From: Oscillospiraceae bacterium
Lineage (GTDB): Bacteria; Bacillota_A; Clostridia; Oscillospirales; Ruminococcaceae
Assembly (NCBI GenBank): GCA_017848205.1
Contig: JAGDDO010000047.1
Span: 1-12,329 of the forward strand
DNA: 12,329 nt
Direction: 5' to 3'
This document shows, piece by piece, positions 1-5,719 of the stretch. Under the pieces are notes generated by a model that searched no databases, had not been told where the DNA came from, and saw only the letters and a program-made list of their open reading frames with translations. The position numbers were made by a program, and so were the translations under genes. Numbering within the stretch: the first letter of the stretch is position 1; every line of letters starts with the position of its first letter.

Positions 1-301
1 CATTATAATAACCGCTCTCATGCATAAAAACTGTATCATGAGCAGGATTGCTCATCAGTTCTATTGCTCTTTCATAATTTCTGATATACTCATCAATTTC
101 TTCACTGATATACGCTCTGATTTTCTCTGAATTCTCATCACAGTTTTCACGCAAAGCTTTCAGGTCAAAAAGCTTTTCACGGATATCAGCTCTGCCTTTC
201 AGGATCAGATTCATCATATCAGATATATCAAATCTCGTATGATCTTCTTCAAGCCACTTGCGGAAACTCTCACTTTCAATATATTTCAGATATCGTTTCA
301 T
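1..301 (-). CDS. Hypothetical helical protein, 3' end outside window
   Basis: The ORF starts at ATG 301-299 (MKRYLKYIESESFRKWLEED...) and stays open for 100 codons to the left edge, so the C-terminus is missing. GGTGGG sits 4 nt before the ATG as Shine-Dalgarno. The visible part is hydrophilic, rich in Glu, Lys and Arg, and looks alpha-helical, with no signal peptide or membrane segment. I recognise no family. It follows the YqiA-like hydrolase by 65 bp on the same strand, but it has its own extended -10 promoter-like element in that gap, so it is probably transcribed separately. Function unknown. Confidence 0.72.
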   Translation of the reverse strand, partial: MKRYLKYIESESFRKWLEEDHTRFDISDMMNLILKGRADIREKLFDLKALRENCDENSEKIRAYISEEIDEYIRNYERAIELMSNPAHDTVFMHESGYYN

Positions 302-335
302 TTTATCCCACCTTTCCGGAATGTCGTTTCTAAAT

Positions 336-358
336 CATATTGTGTTATTAGTATATCA
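336..358 (-). promoter_or_regulatory. Extended -10 promoter-like element, 23-nt repeat copy 1
   Basis: Read on the minus strand this contains TGATATACTAATAACAC: an extended -10 (TGa plus TATACT at 355-350) about 50 nt before the start of the partial gene at 301. No good -35 is present 17 bp upstream. The same 23 nt occur at 5128-5150 with one mismatch, on the same strand, which supports a functional unit. The promoter role is inferred from position and -10 match. Confidence 0.5.
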
Positions 359-366
359 AATCGATC

Positions 367-936
367 TTACTCTTTCGCCCACATATGGCCGTATCTTCTG
401 TCTAATTCTTCGTAGTACAATTTATTGCAGTACGGCAGAACTTCATCGAAGTATTCATTCAGCGGCAGAGATGCTGCGGAATGTTTTCCTCCAGGTACAC
501 GGCGGAAGCGTTCATTCTTACACATTCTCTCCGTCAGATCATGGGTATCGATCACATTATCTGCATCGCCTACGATACAGCATATGTTCTCATTCTTCAG
601 ATTTTCCAGTGTTCCGAACATTGAGATATACGAAGTAATATCTCCCTTGTATCCAAGGCGCGGAAGGTGAAGGAACGGCATAAGGCACGGATTAACAAGT
701 ATCACCGGTTTGTTAAACTCGGCTGATAATACCGAAGCATAGAAACCGCCAAGACTTGTGCCGACTATGACATCTATGTCATTAGCTGTCATGTAATATC
801 TGAGCCTGTTAAGTACTGCTTCAGGTGATTCCGAGTCAAAATCGATAGACGGTGCAGTTATATTCACACAAGTTTTATCCAGTTCTCTGTAGGTCGCGTT
901 TTCCGGAGAACCATGATATCCGTGGATCGTGAGCAT
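367..936 (-). CDS. YqiA-like alpha/beta hydrolase (UPF0227-type esterase)
   Basis: This 189-aa product resembles the YqiA/UPF0227 esterase fold. The N-terminal strand and oxyanion region read LTIHGYHGSPEN (residues 2-13). The nucleophile elbow is GTSLGG (59-64, Ser61), followed by the family-typical VNPCLMPF (81-88). An acid-bearing GDADN lies at 123-127, and the likely catalytic His is in GGKHS (149-153, His152). The triad therefore looks complete. There is no signal peptide, so it is probably cytoplasmic; the substrate is unknown. ATG 936 has no Shine-Dalgarno, and the frame is open upstream to 999 (LFSAPEYLKSAEEEHKKYDF), overlapping the LRR ORF in another frame. The natural product is therefore probably the C-terminal half of an LRR-hydrolase fusion split by a one-base indel near 993-996. 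Homologous sequences occur at 3972-4841 and at the right edge. Confidence 0.8.
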   Translation of the reverse strand: MLTIHGYHGSPENATYRELDKTCVNITAPSIDFDSESPEAVLNRLRYYMTANDIDVIVGTSLGGFYASVLSAEFNKPVILVNPCLMPFLHLPRLGYKGDITSYISMFGTLENLKNENICCIVGDADNVIDTHDLTERMCKNERFRRVPGGKHSAASLPLNEYFDEVLPYCNKLYYEELDRRYGHMWAKE

Positions 937-2009
937 TTCGAAATCATACTTTTTATGTTCTTCTTCTGCACTCTTAAGATATTCCGGAGCTGAAAATAAT
1001 CAATTTTATCCGGTTCAGGAAAAAACACCTTCGCAGAGCATTTCTTAAACGCATCTTTATAGATATGTCTTACACTCTGCGGCAGTTTGATTGAAGTAAG
1101 ATTTTCACAGTACTTAAATCCAGGCATGAAAGAATTGAAACCTATCTGCGTTACAGTATCCGGCACTACGACCTCTCCTTTGATTCCCTGTGCGCATACA
1201 AAAAGAATCGTTTTTGTTTTATCATAGAGAATACCATTCTCAGCCGTGAAGTATGGATTCTCCGGATCAACGATTATCTCTTCAAGAGCCGGCAGTGCAA
1301 GCGCAAAATCTTCAGGGTGCTGCATAGTCTTTCCGAATGTTATCTTCTTAAGAGATTGACACCAGTCAAAATCATTTGCACCGACATATCGAATACCATC
1401 CGGAAAAGTTATTTCTTCAAGAGATGAACATCCGAAAAACGTATTTTCCTGCATATGTTCAGCCATATATTTCGGCATTTTTATATGTTTCAGAGAACTG
1501 CATCCGCAAAACGCATCATAGCCGATATAATCGACTGATTCAGGGAGAACGATTTCCGTTAAATTGATGCATCCGGCAAAAGCATCGTCTTCGATAGAGA
1601 TAACACCATCCGGAACAACGAATTTCTCAGTCTTATATCCGTTCGGGCAGTACAGAAGAACTGTCATATCCTTATTATAGAGAACACCGTCTTTTACAGT
1701 AAAATACAGATGATCATCATCGACGATGAATTTCTCAAAATTATTGCAGTGCATCAGATTTGTTTCAAACTCTCTTACGCTTTTCGGAATGTACAGAGAC
1801 TTCAGAAATTCACACTCATAAAAAACATGACGCGGTATTTTGGTTATGCCATCCGGGATAACCGCATTTGTTACACCCTCCCTGTCGATATAGTGTTCGA
1901 GTTCATCCTTATCATTGAGGACAAAACCGTTTATTACAGTTGCATCATCATAATTACGTCCCTTGTTTCCCATAGCGATAAGATCGTATGACTTGCTGTT
2001 GTTATCCAT
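864..2009 (-). CDS. BspA-type leucine-rich repeat protein (LRR_5), frameshifted near 3' end
   Basis: About 340 residues of BspA-type leucine-rich repeats, with recurring units such as IPDGITKIPRHVFYECEFL, VVPDGVISIEDDAFAGCINL, IGYDAFCGCSSLKHI and VVPDTVTQIGFNSF. There is no signal peptide, LPxTG or membrane segment, so unlike cell-surface BspA proteins it is probably cytoplasmic and serves protein binding. The start is the ATG at 2009: AAAGGAG lies 7 nt upstream, whereas the in-frame ATG at 2015 is only 1 nt from it. After FFPEPDKIDYF (around 995) the frame runs into about 45 residues of non-LRR sequence that overlaps the hydrolase. Adding one T to the TTTT at 993-996 (minus strand) would instead continue DYFSAPEYLKSAEEEHKKYDF straight into the hydrolase. 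It is driven by a shared-box promoter at 2062-2096. Confidence 0.82.
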   Translation of the reverse strand: MDNNSKSYDLIAMGNKGRNYDDATVINGFVLNDKDELEHYIDREGVTNAVIPDGITKIPRHVFYECEFLKSLYIPKSVREFETNLMHCNNFEKFIVDDDHLYFTVKDGVLYNKDMTVLLYCPNGYKTEKFVVPDGVISIEDDAFAGCINLTEIVLPESVDYIGYDAFCGCSSLKHIKMPKYMAEHMQENTFFGCSSLEEITFPDGIRYVGANDFDWCQSLKKITFGKTMQHPEDFALALPALEEIIVDPENPYFTAENGILYDKTKTILFVCAQGIKGEVVVPDTVTQIGFNSFMPGFKYCENLTSIKLPQSVRHIYKDAFKKCSAKVFFPEPDKIDYFQLRNILRVQKKNIKSMISKCSRSTDIMVLRKTRPTENWIKLV

Positions 2010-2061
2010 AATCATGCTCCTTTACAATCTTCGGTTATTCTTTCAACTTGTACTACCATGA

Positions 2062-2096
2062 ATTATATCACTGATTTTTCGAAAATTCGAAGATAT
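2062..2096 (-). promoter_or_regulatory. Shared-box promoter of the LRR-hydrolase unit
   Basis: On the minus strand the box ATATCTTCGAATTTTC (2096-2081) is followed after 13 nt by TATAAT (2067-2062). The predicted transcript starts near 2055, about 45 nt before the LRR start. No TTGACA-like -35 exists; the box occupies its place. Three other copies occur at the same spacing upstream of other genes in the window. Confidence 0.7.
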
Positions 2097-2142
2097 TCAG
2101 TTTTTCAGATAATTCTCCGTTATGCATAAAATCCGTAAGGAT

Positions 2143-2586
2143 TCACAGGCACTTCAAAAGCTCTTCATATACATATCGGTTATAGTATTCCGGTTTATCA
2201 CTGGTCTGACCAAGAATCTTACTTGCAATCATCCCTACTGCTGCAGACCGTGAGATGCCGGCAAAACAGTGAATCAGAAGTGTATCAACATTTTCTGAAT
2301 GTGTTCGGATGAATTCAACTATTTCTTCAGCCTGAGAATGCGACATCATTTTCAAACCTGGCTGCGGCTTATCGATATCGTCGAAATATACCGTCAGAAC
2401 TGCTTTGCAGTAGCGGTTTTCCTTAAGCTTAAACCCAAATCCACCGTCTTTTGTATCCTGTATGGATATCACCGCATACGAATCGCTTTCTTCCGGATAT
2501 TCACTCACACCCGGCTCACAGAAATGCCGCATGACATAATTAAGCGCACCCCTGGCGGATGTTACAATTACCCTCGGCTTATTCAC
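2143..2586 (-). CDS. Cys-dependent (tyrosine/dual-specificity type) phosphatase
   Basis: This is a 147-aa protein with the protein tyrosine phosphatase P-loop HCFAGISRS (His106, Cys107, Arg113), i.e. the HCx5R signature. An acidic cluster FDDID (68-72) lies upstream and could supply the general acid. The size and single compact domain fit small dual-specificity or atypical PTP-like enzymes; whether the substrate is protein, nucleotide or lipid cannot be told. The start is taken as GTG 2586, preceded by GGGAG that overlaps the stop of the upstream 110-aa gene (GGGAGTGA). The frame is open further upstream, but only inside that gene. The two genes form an operon with likely translational coupling. 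Orthology to a named enzyme is not claimed. Confidence 0.85.
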   Translation of the reverse strand: MNKPRVIVTSARGALNYVMRHFCEPGVSEYPEESDSYAVISIQDTKDGGFGFKLKENRYCKAVLTVYFDDIDKPQPGLKMMSHSQAEEIVEFIRTHSENVDTLLIHCFAGISRSAAVGMIASKILGQTSDKPEYYNRYVYEELLKCL

Positions 2587-2593
2587 TGTCAAT

Positions 2594-2926
2594 TCACTCC
2601 CTGTCAAATACACACTGGTAATGCCGGCTGTGATCATACTTCACGGCCACATCCCCTTCCAGTTCAAATTCCTTCCTAATAAGATCAATGTACTTTTCTT
2701 CAATATGAGGACTCATGTAGATAACCGCTCTCCCCCTGTTCGTAAGTTCAACTCTCCCGCGCGGATAGTAGTCAAAATCCTTTGCGCATCCTTTTGGCCG
2801 AACATACTCCCACAGCTTTCTGTGATTATATGTGTCCCTTGATTTTGAAATACCATCGGCAAACTGCCCGTCAAATGGAAATGCCGCAAGAGTGTCGTCT
2901 ATCAGCCAGAATACACCTTTCTTCAT
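2594..2926 (-). CDS. Conserved-looking small protein of unknown function (110 aa)
   Basis: This ORF has a strong Shine-Dalgarno (AAGGAG, 9 nt before ATG 2926) and starts MKKGVFWLIDDTLAAFPFDG. Compact blocks suggest a structured soluble domain: NHRKLWEYVRPKGC, FDYYPRGRVELTNRGRAVIYMSPHI and a C-terminal KYDHSRHYQCVFD. These blocks resemble hypothetical proteins I associate with gut Clostridia, but I know no assigned activity. There is no signal peptide or membrane helix. It is the first gene of a two-gene unit with the Cys-phosphatase: the stop TGA at 2596-2594 lies 7 nt before the GTG of the next gene. A shared-box promoter lies about 37 nt upstream. A functional link to the phosphatase is inferred only from coupling. 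Confidence 0.8.
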   Translation of the reverse strand: MKKGVFWLIDDTLAAFPFDGQFADGISKSRDTYNHRKLWEYVRPKGCAKDFDYYPRGRVELTNRGRAVIYMSPHIEEKYIDLIRKEFELEGDVAVKYDHSRHYQCVFDRE

Positions 2927-2962
2927 AGCGTCAGCTCCTTCTTTATTTCTCTCAGCATTCGG

Positions 2963-2998
2963 ATTATACCATGTCGAAAACTGAAAATTCGAGGATAT
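2963..2998 (-). promoter_or_regulatory. Shared-box promoter of the 110-aa/phosphatase operon
   Basis: On the minus strand ATATCCTCGAATTTTC (2998-2983, one mismatch to the other copies) is followed after 14 nt by TATAAT (2968-2963). Transcription is predicted to start near 2956, leaving a 30-nt leader that contains the AAGGAG site. It is divergent from the plus-strand shared-box promoter at 3136-3171. Confidence 0.68.
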
Positions 2999-3064
2999 TT
3001 GGGGCGAACTGAAAGTTCTACGTTTTGCACAAACAAAGCATCGTTATTACGTGCAGATATGACA

Positions 3065-3119
3065 AAAGCGGAGTATCGGCACTCCGCTTTAAACTTTTAT
3101 TTTATATGCCTGCGGCATA
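3065..3119 (+). repeat. Triple-hairpin repeat, copy D (stems 2 and 3 only)
   Basis: Stem 2 is AAAGCGGAGT (3065-3074) pairing with ACTCCGCTTT (3081-3090) over a 6-nt loop. Stem 3 is TATGCC (3105-3110) pairing with GGCATA (3114-3119). Spacing and stem sequences match copies A to C, but the CGCCAGAGGCG stem 1 is absent. It lies between two divergent promoters, so it is not acting as the terminator of a gene here. Confidence 0.75.
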
Positions 3120-3135
3120 CTATCAAAAAAATAAA

Positions 3136-3171
3136 ATATCTTCGAATTTTCAAAACTTGTCATGTTATAAT
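3136..3171 (+). promoter_or_regulatory. Shared-box promoter of the plus-strand 3222-4841 unit
   Basis: ATATCTTCGAATTTTC (3136-3151) is followed after 14 nt by TATAAT (3166-3171). The predicted start is near 3178, giving a leader of about 44 nt with the GGAGG site at its end. The box is identical to that at 2096-2081 and 5719-5704. Confidence 0.7.
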
Positions 3172-3221
3172 CAATGTAAGAAAACAGACAAACCGCACTT
3201 AACAATATACGGAGGTAAGAC

Positions 3222-3890
3222 ATGAGTATTAAATGCAAACTCGGTGATATCCGCACAAATAATGATATCTGGAAACTGACTGGTGTAGACCCGGAAGATA
3301 CTGTATGCCTCGAACTTGAAGCGGGTGATTATATCTCTGCATACAAACTGGACAAATACTATGATATTCCGCGCTGTCCGGAAGATAAGACTATTTTAAT
3401 GAGGCATGAACTTCATACGTTTTACAGAGGCGGAAGAGTGTTTGAATATGACTTTCGTATCATCGTTCCTGCACTTAACGGATTTTTCCGCATTGGACGT
3501 GACAGAAAGGATTTTCGCAAAAGAGCATTCTTTCCTTCTAACCGGATACATTTTTATTCAGATGGTTCTGACAAACCGGATGTGCTTTCACGCGGTGAAC
3601 TGTACGATACTGCATGTTACTTTCTCAGTGAAGGAAACAATGGATGTGATCCTGCTGATACCGAATGCATAATCGAAACTCCGAACACTGATTTTCCGGA
3701 AGTACGCTGTACTCTCGGAGACCTTGAATCAATGATCTGGTCAGTTGCATATCCGATATATAAATATTTCGAAGTTTACAGAACATCATCCGATCTTAGC
3801 TGCGTTCGCGAACCATATATGTATGATTTTGAAGTTAGCATACCGAAACTCGGACTTATTCTTCAGGAAGGTGAAGAAGTTGATATGTAA
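3222..3890 (+). CDS. Unknown protein with internal duplication; N-terminal part of a stop-interrupted fusion
   Basis: This ORF has a strong Shine-Dalgarno (GGAGG, 7 nt before ATG). It encodes 222 soluble residues of no family I recognise. Two parts resemble each other. KCKLGDIRTNNDIW (4-17) matches RCTLGDLESMIW (162-173), and EYDFRIIVPAL (75-85) matches MYDFEVSIPKL (200-210), so an ancestral domain appears duplicated, with the second copy shorter. The ORF ends in TAA at 3888-3890, but the same frame continues without another stop to 4841. It passes through an acidic linker (EDAYDEELEEEKEEQPD) into a further segment and the degenerate hydrolase. I infer one original protein of about 540 residues with a nonsense codon at position 223, where a single AAA-to-TAA change would suffice. 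A shared-box promoter drives it. Confidence 0.75.
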   Translation: MSIKCKLGDIRTNNDIWKLTGVDPEDTVCLELEAGDYISAYKLDKYYDIPRCPEDKTILMRHELHTFYRGGRVFEYDFRIIVPALNGFFRIGRDRKDFRKRAFFPSNRIHFYSDGSDKPDVLSRGELYDTACYFLSEGNNGCDPADTECIIETPNTDFPEVRCTLGDLESMIWSVAYPIYKYFEVYRTSSDLSCVREPYMYDFEVSIPKLGLILQEGEEVDM

Positions 3891-3971
3891 GAAGATGCAT
3901 ATGACGAGGAACTCGAAGAAGAAAAAGAAGAACAGCCTGATATAATACTGAGCAATATCTGTCATTACTAT

Positions 3972-4841
3972 ATGCGTGAAACAGTTACTTTTTCCTGTGA
4001 TAAAAACGGTAAAGTACTCAGCAGCTGGGATAATATATACAATCATATCGAATGGTATGTCGAACATAAAGAGCTCGATATTCCTGATATCGATGCTCTC
4101 GAATGTATCATCACTCTTCCATATCGCCGCAAAAACAAAGAACTGATAACCGACAGAACAGAAATACCACCGATCAACATTCTGAATATACATGACTTCG
4201 GTGAAGGTCCTGAAAATGAAGCTTACAAAACTCTGCGCGAATTAAAAGAAACCGAGTGGGCAAACAGCAGACCACACTCAAAGGAGCTTGAAAGCAGTGT
4301 GATATCACCGGAACTTCAGTACGGACATTTTCCTGTAGATTTTCTCACCTACGAAGAATATCTGAAGGAAAATAAAATCAGTCTTGTAGTCGGAAACGGA
4401 CTCGGAGGATTCTATGCTGCTGTAATATGCGCAAAGTACGACATTCCAGCGATAGTAATTAATCCGTGTCTTACACCTTTTCTCGACTTGCCGAAGAAAG
4501 ATTACACCGGTTCTCTAAGCTCTTTCATGGCATATTTCAGCGACCTGGCTGCTCTGGAATTCAACCGTGATAATATCAGTTGTCTGATTATTTCGGATGA
4601 TAAATCTCCTGATATACCTGACTTTACAAAAGCACTGCTGAAGAACGAACGTTTCAGAACGATTCCCCGTGAGGAACTATCTCTGTACGGATACTTTCGT
4701 GATGAAATAACATACTTCACACTCGAACTTCCGAAAAAGAAAGCCAGAGAAAAAAAGCGACAGAAAGACTATGCAGACCGCAGCGAAGCACTTCTCGAAA
4801 TGATAAACCTCTACAAAGGCAGAGCACTTGCTGATAAATGA
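3972..4841 (+). CDS. Degenerate YqiA-like hydrolase (pseudoenzyme), downstream part of the interrupted fusion
   Basis: Residues 69-245 align with the hydrolase at 367-936: ILNIHDFGEGPENEAYKTL vs MLTIHGYHGSPENATYREL, GNGLGGFYAAV vs GTSLGGFYASV, INPCLTPFLDLP vs VNPCLMPFLHLP, and LLKNERFRTIP vs MCKNERFRRVP. Catalytic features are lost: the nucleophile Ser is Gly143, the oxyanion HG is HD (74-75), and the block with the catalytic His (GGKHS) is deleted. It should not hydrolyse esters by the usual triad and may be a binding or regulatory relative. A Lys/Arg-rich helical tail (254 onward) may form a coiled coil. ATG 3972 has no Shine-Dalgarno, and the frame is open back to the TAA at 3888, so independent translation is doubtful. 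It ends 8 bp before repeat copy A. Confidence 0.72.
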   Translation: MRETVTFSCDKNGKVLSSWDNIYNHIEWYVEHKELDIPDIDALECIITLPYRRKNKELITDRTEIPPINILNIHDFGEGPENEAYKTLRELKETEWANSRPHSKELESSVISPELQYGHFPVDFLTYEEYLKENKISLVVGNGLGGFYAAVICAKYDIPAIVINPCLTPFLDLPKKDYTGSLSSFMAYFSDLAALEFNRDNISCLIISDDKSPDIPDFTKALLKNERFRTIPREELSLYGYFRDEITYFTLELPKKKAREKKRQKDYADRSEALLEMINLYKGRALADK

Positions 4842-4849
4842 ACGATGTA

Positions 4850-4927
4850 TTCGCCAGAGGCGAATTAATATTAAAGCGGAGCCGCGGCTCCGCTTTTTCC
4901 TTTTTATTCGGTATGCCTTCGGCATAC
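4850..4927 (+). repeat. Triple-hairpin repeat, copy A, likely bidirectional terminator
   Basis: Stem 1 is TTCGCC/GGCGAA (4850-4864, loop AGA). Stem 2 is a perfect 24-bp palindrome (4873-4896) built on AAAGCGGAGCCG and followed by more Ts. Stem 3 is GTATGCC/GGCATAC (4911-4927, loop TTC), followed by a T-rich run. It fills the gap between the convergent genes ending at 4841 and 4937, and both outer sides could terminate transcription. Confidence 0.85.
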
Positions 4928-4936
4928 TATTTTTTA

Positions 4937-5188
4937 TTACCCAGCAAAAAGATATGCTGTCAGAATCACTCCCACAATCACGAATAATACGTAGACGATA
5001 TTTCTTCTGTGAAATCTATTTACATAAATATCCTCCGGATCATCCGGATTTACGTATATATCACGGATATCTCCAATACGATTTCTCTTTGAAATTAGTA
5101 ACTGCTGTAAGCACCGTATATCTGTTTCATATCGTGTTATTAGTATATCACAGTCAGCCGTTTTTTCACGGCGAAAAAGCTGCGACAT
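4937..5188 (-). CDS. Small protein with C-terminal transmembrane helix (83 aa)
   Basis: The product is charged and ends in one clear hydrophobic helix, NIVYVLFVIVGVILTAYLFAG (residues 63-83), so it would be a tail-anchored membrane protein. An acidic repeat-like stretch, DIYVNPDDPEDIYVN, precedes it. ATG 5188 overlaps the last 23 nt of the upstream phosphatase gene and has no good Shine-Dalgarno, so expression would need coupling. Oddly, the 23-nt promoter-like element also found at 336-358 lies inside this reading frame (5128-5150), and no in-frame ATG, GTG or TTG follows it before the membrane helix. The N-terminal part may therefore be fortuitous, or the gene may be a remnant. Function unknown. 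Confidence 0.45.
   Translation of the reverse strand: MSQLFRREKTADCDILITRYETDIRCLQQLLISKRNRIGDIRDIYVNPDDPEDIYVNRFHRRNIVYVLFVIVGVILTAYLFAG
5128..5150 (-). promoter_or_regulatory. Extended -10 promoter-like element, 23-nt repeat copy 2
   Basis: This is the same 23 nt as at 336-358 with a single C/T change. The minus strand reads TGATATACTAATAACAC with -10 TATACT at 5147-5142. It lies within the first third of the small membrane ORF, so a transcript from here would begin inside that frame near 5135. Confidence 0.4.
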
Positions 5189-5639
5189 CTTTCTGCTTTT
5201 GTTTTAGCGCTGAAAGAATCTTTCCGAATACAAGCTGATTTGGAAAATATCTATGGTCTTCGAAGATCTTTTTTCCGTTACCTTCAAAATATTCAAGAAT
5301 GGCCATCGCACATCCCGCACTCCTGCTCTGTCCGTAATCGCACTGGCAAATAATATCTTTACCTTCATCATGAACTTTAAGGATAAATTCCGCTGCCTCT
5401 CCCGCCTGCGGGAAAAATGCTTTTATCCCTTCCGGATCATTCTCGAAAGCATCCCAGTCGATATCCGGAATGCAAACATAGAAAACATCATCTGTCACAT
5501 CAGAATAGTCAACCGGCTGATAACCGGCAGAATGTCCATCCGGCGGATCGAAAAAAGTGATAACAGCCGTGTTTTTCGGGAATTCTCCGTTTACAATTAT
5601 TTTGTAAACATCATTTCTTGAAAGTACCGATACGTTCAT
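5166..5639 (-). CDS. Cys-dependent phosphatase-like protein with Gln in place of P-loop His
   Basis: The protein is 157 aa, with AAAGGATG a few nt before ATG 5639. The P-loop is QCDYGQSRSAG (Cys100, Arg106), a Cx5R loop of the PTP/dual-specificity superfamily. The residue before the Cys, normally His, is Gln99. The P-loop Gly103 and the Ser107 after the Arg are kept, so an active fold is plausible, though Cys pKa and rate may differ. Asp59, Asp61 and Asp63 in IPDIDWD are candidates for the general acid. It is clearly diverged from the phosphatase at 2143-2586 (little identity outside the P-loop). A shared-box promoter lies upstream, and the small membrane ORF overlaps its 3' end. The substrate is unknown. 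Confidence 0.83.
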   Translation of the reverse strand: MNVSVLSRNDVYKIIVNGEFPKNTAVITFFDPPDGHSAGYQPVDYSDVTDDVFYVCIPDIDWDAFENDPEGIKAFFPQAGEAAEFILKVHDEGKDIICQCDYGQSRSAGCAMAILEYFEGNGKKIFEDHRYFPNQLVFGKILSALKQKQKDVAAFSP

Positions 5640-5684
5640 TAGATCATCCTTTCGCCATTAAATGCTCAACCTGACCACAATTAT

Positions 5685-5719
5685 ATTATAGCACAACATT
5701 TTTGAAAATTCGAAGATAT
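5685..5719 (-). promoter_or_regulatory. Shared-box promoter of the second phosphatase unit
   Basis: On the minus strand ATATCTTCGAATTTTC (5719-5704) is followed after 13 nt by TATAAT (5690-5685). Transcription would begin near 5678, giving a leader of about 39 nt. The box is identical to the copies at 2081-2096 and 3136-3151. Confidence 0.7.

Noticed and set aside
993..996. Programmed -1 ribosomal frameshift between LRR and hydrolase
   Set aside because: The sequence TTATTTTC does not allow both tRNAs to re-pair after a -1 shift. A one-base indel in the T run is simpler, though not proven.
2130..2143. Small hairpin AATCC/GGATT just after the first phosphatase gene as terminator
   Set aside because: The stem is only 5 bp with low GC and a poor T run. 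Too weak to call.
2999..3225. Two overlapping plus-strand frames of about 66 codons
   Set aside because: They lie across repeat copy D and the shared-box promoter of the 3222 gene, so they are regulatory DNA rather than coding.
3786..4193. 135-codon minus-strand frame across the 3888 stop
   Set aside because: It is Phe/Ile-rich with a run of Phe from the GAAGAAGAA linker, which marks it as the antisense of an acidic coding stretch. The plus-strand frame has homology.
4828..5238. 136-codon plus-strand frame after the pseudo-hydrolase
   Set aside because: It runs through repeat copy A and is antisense to the small membrane ORF and the phosphatase 3' end. No promoter or ribosome binding site was seen.
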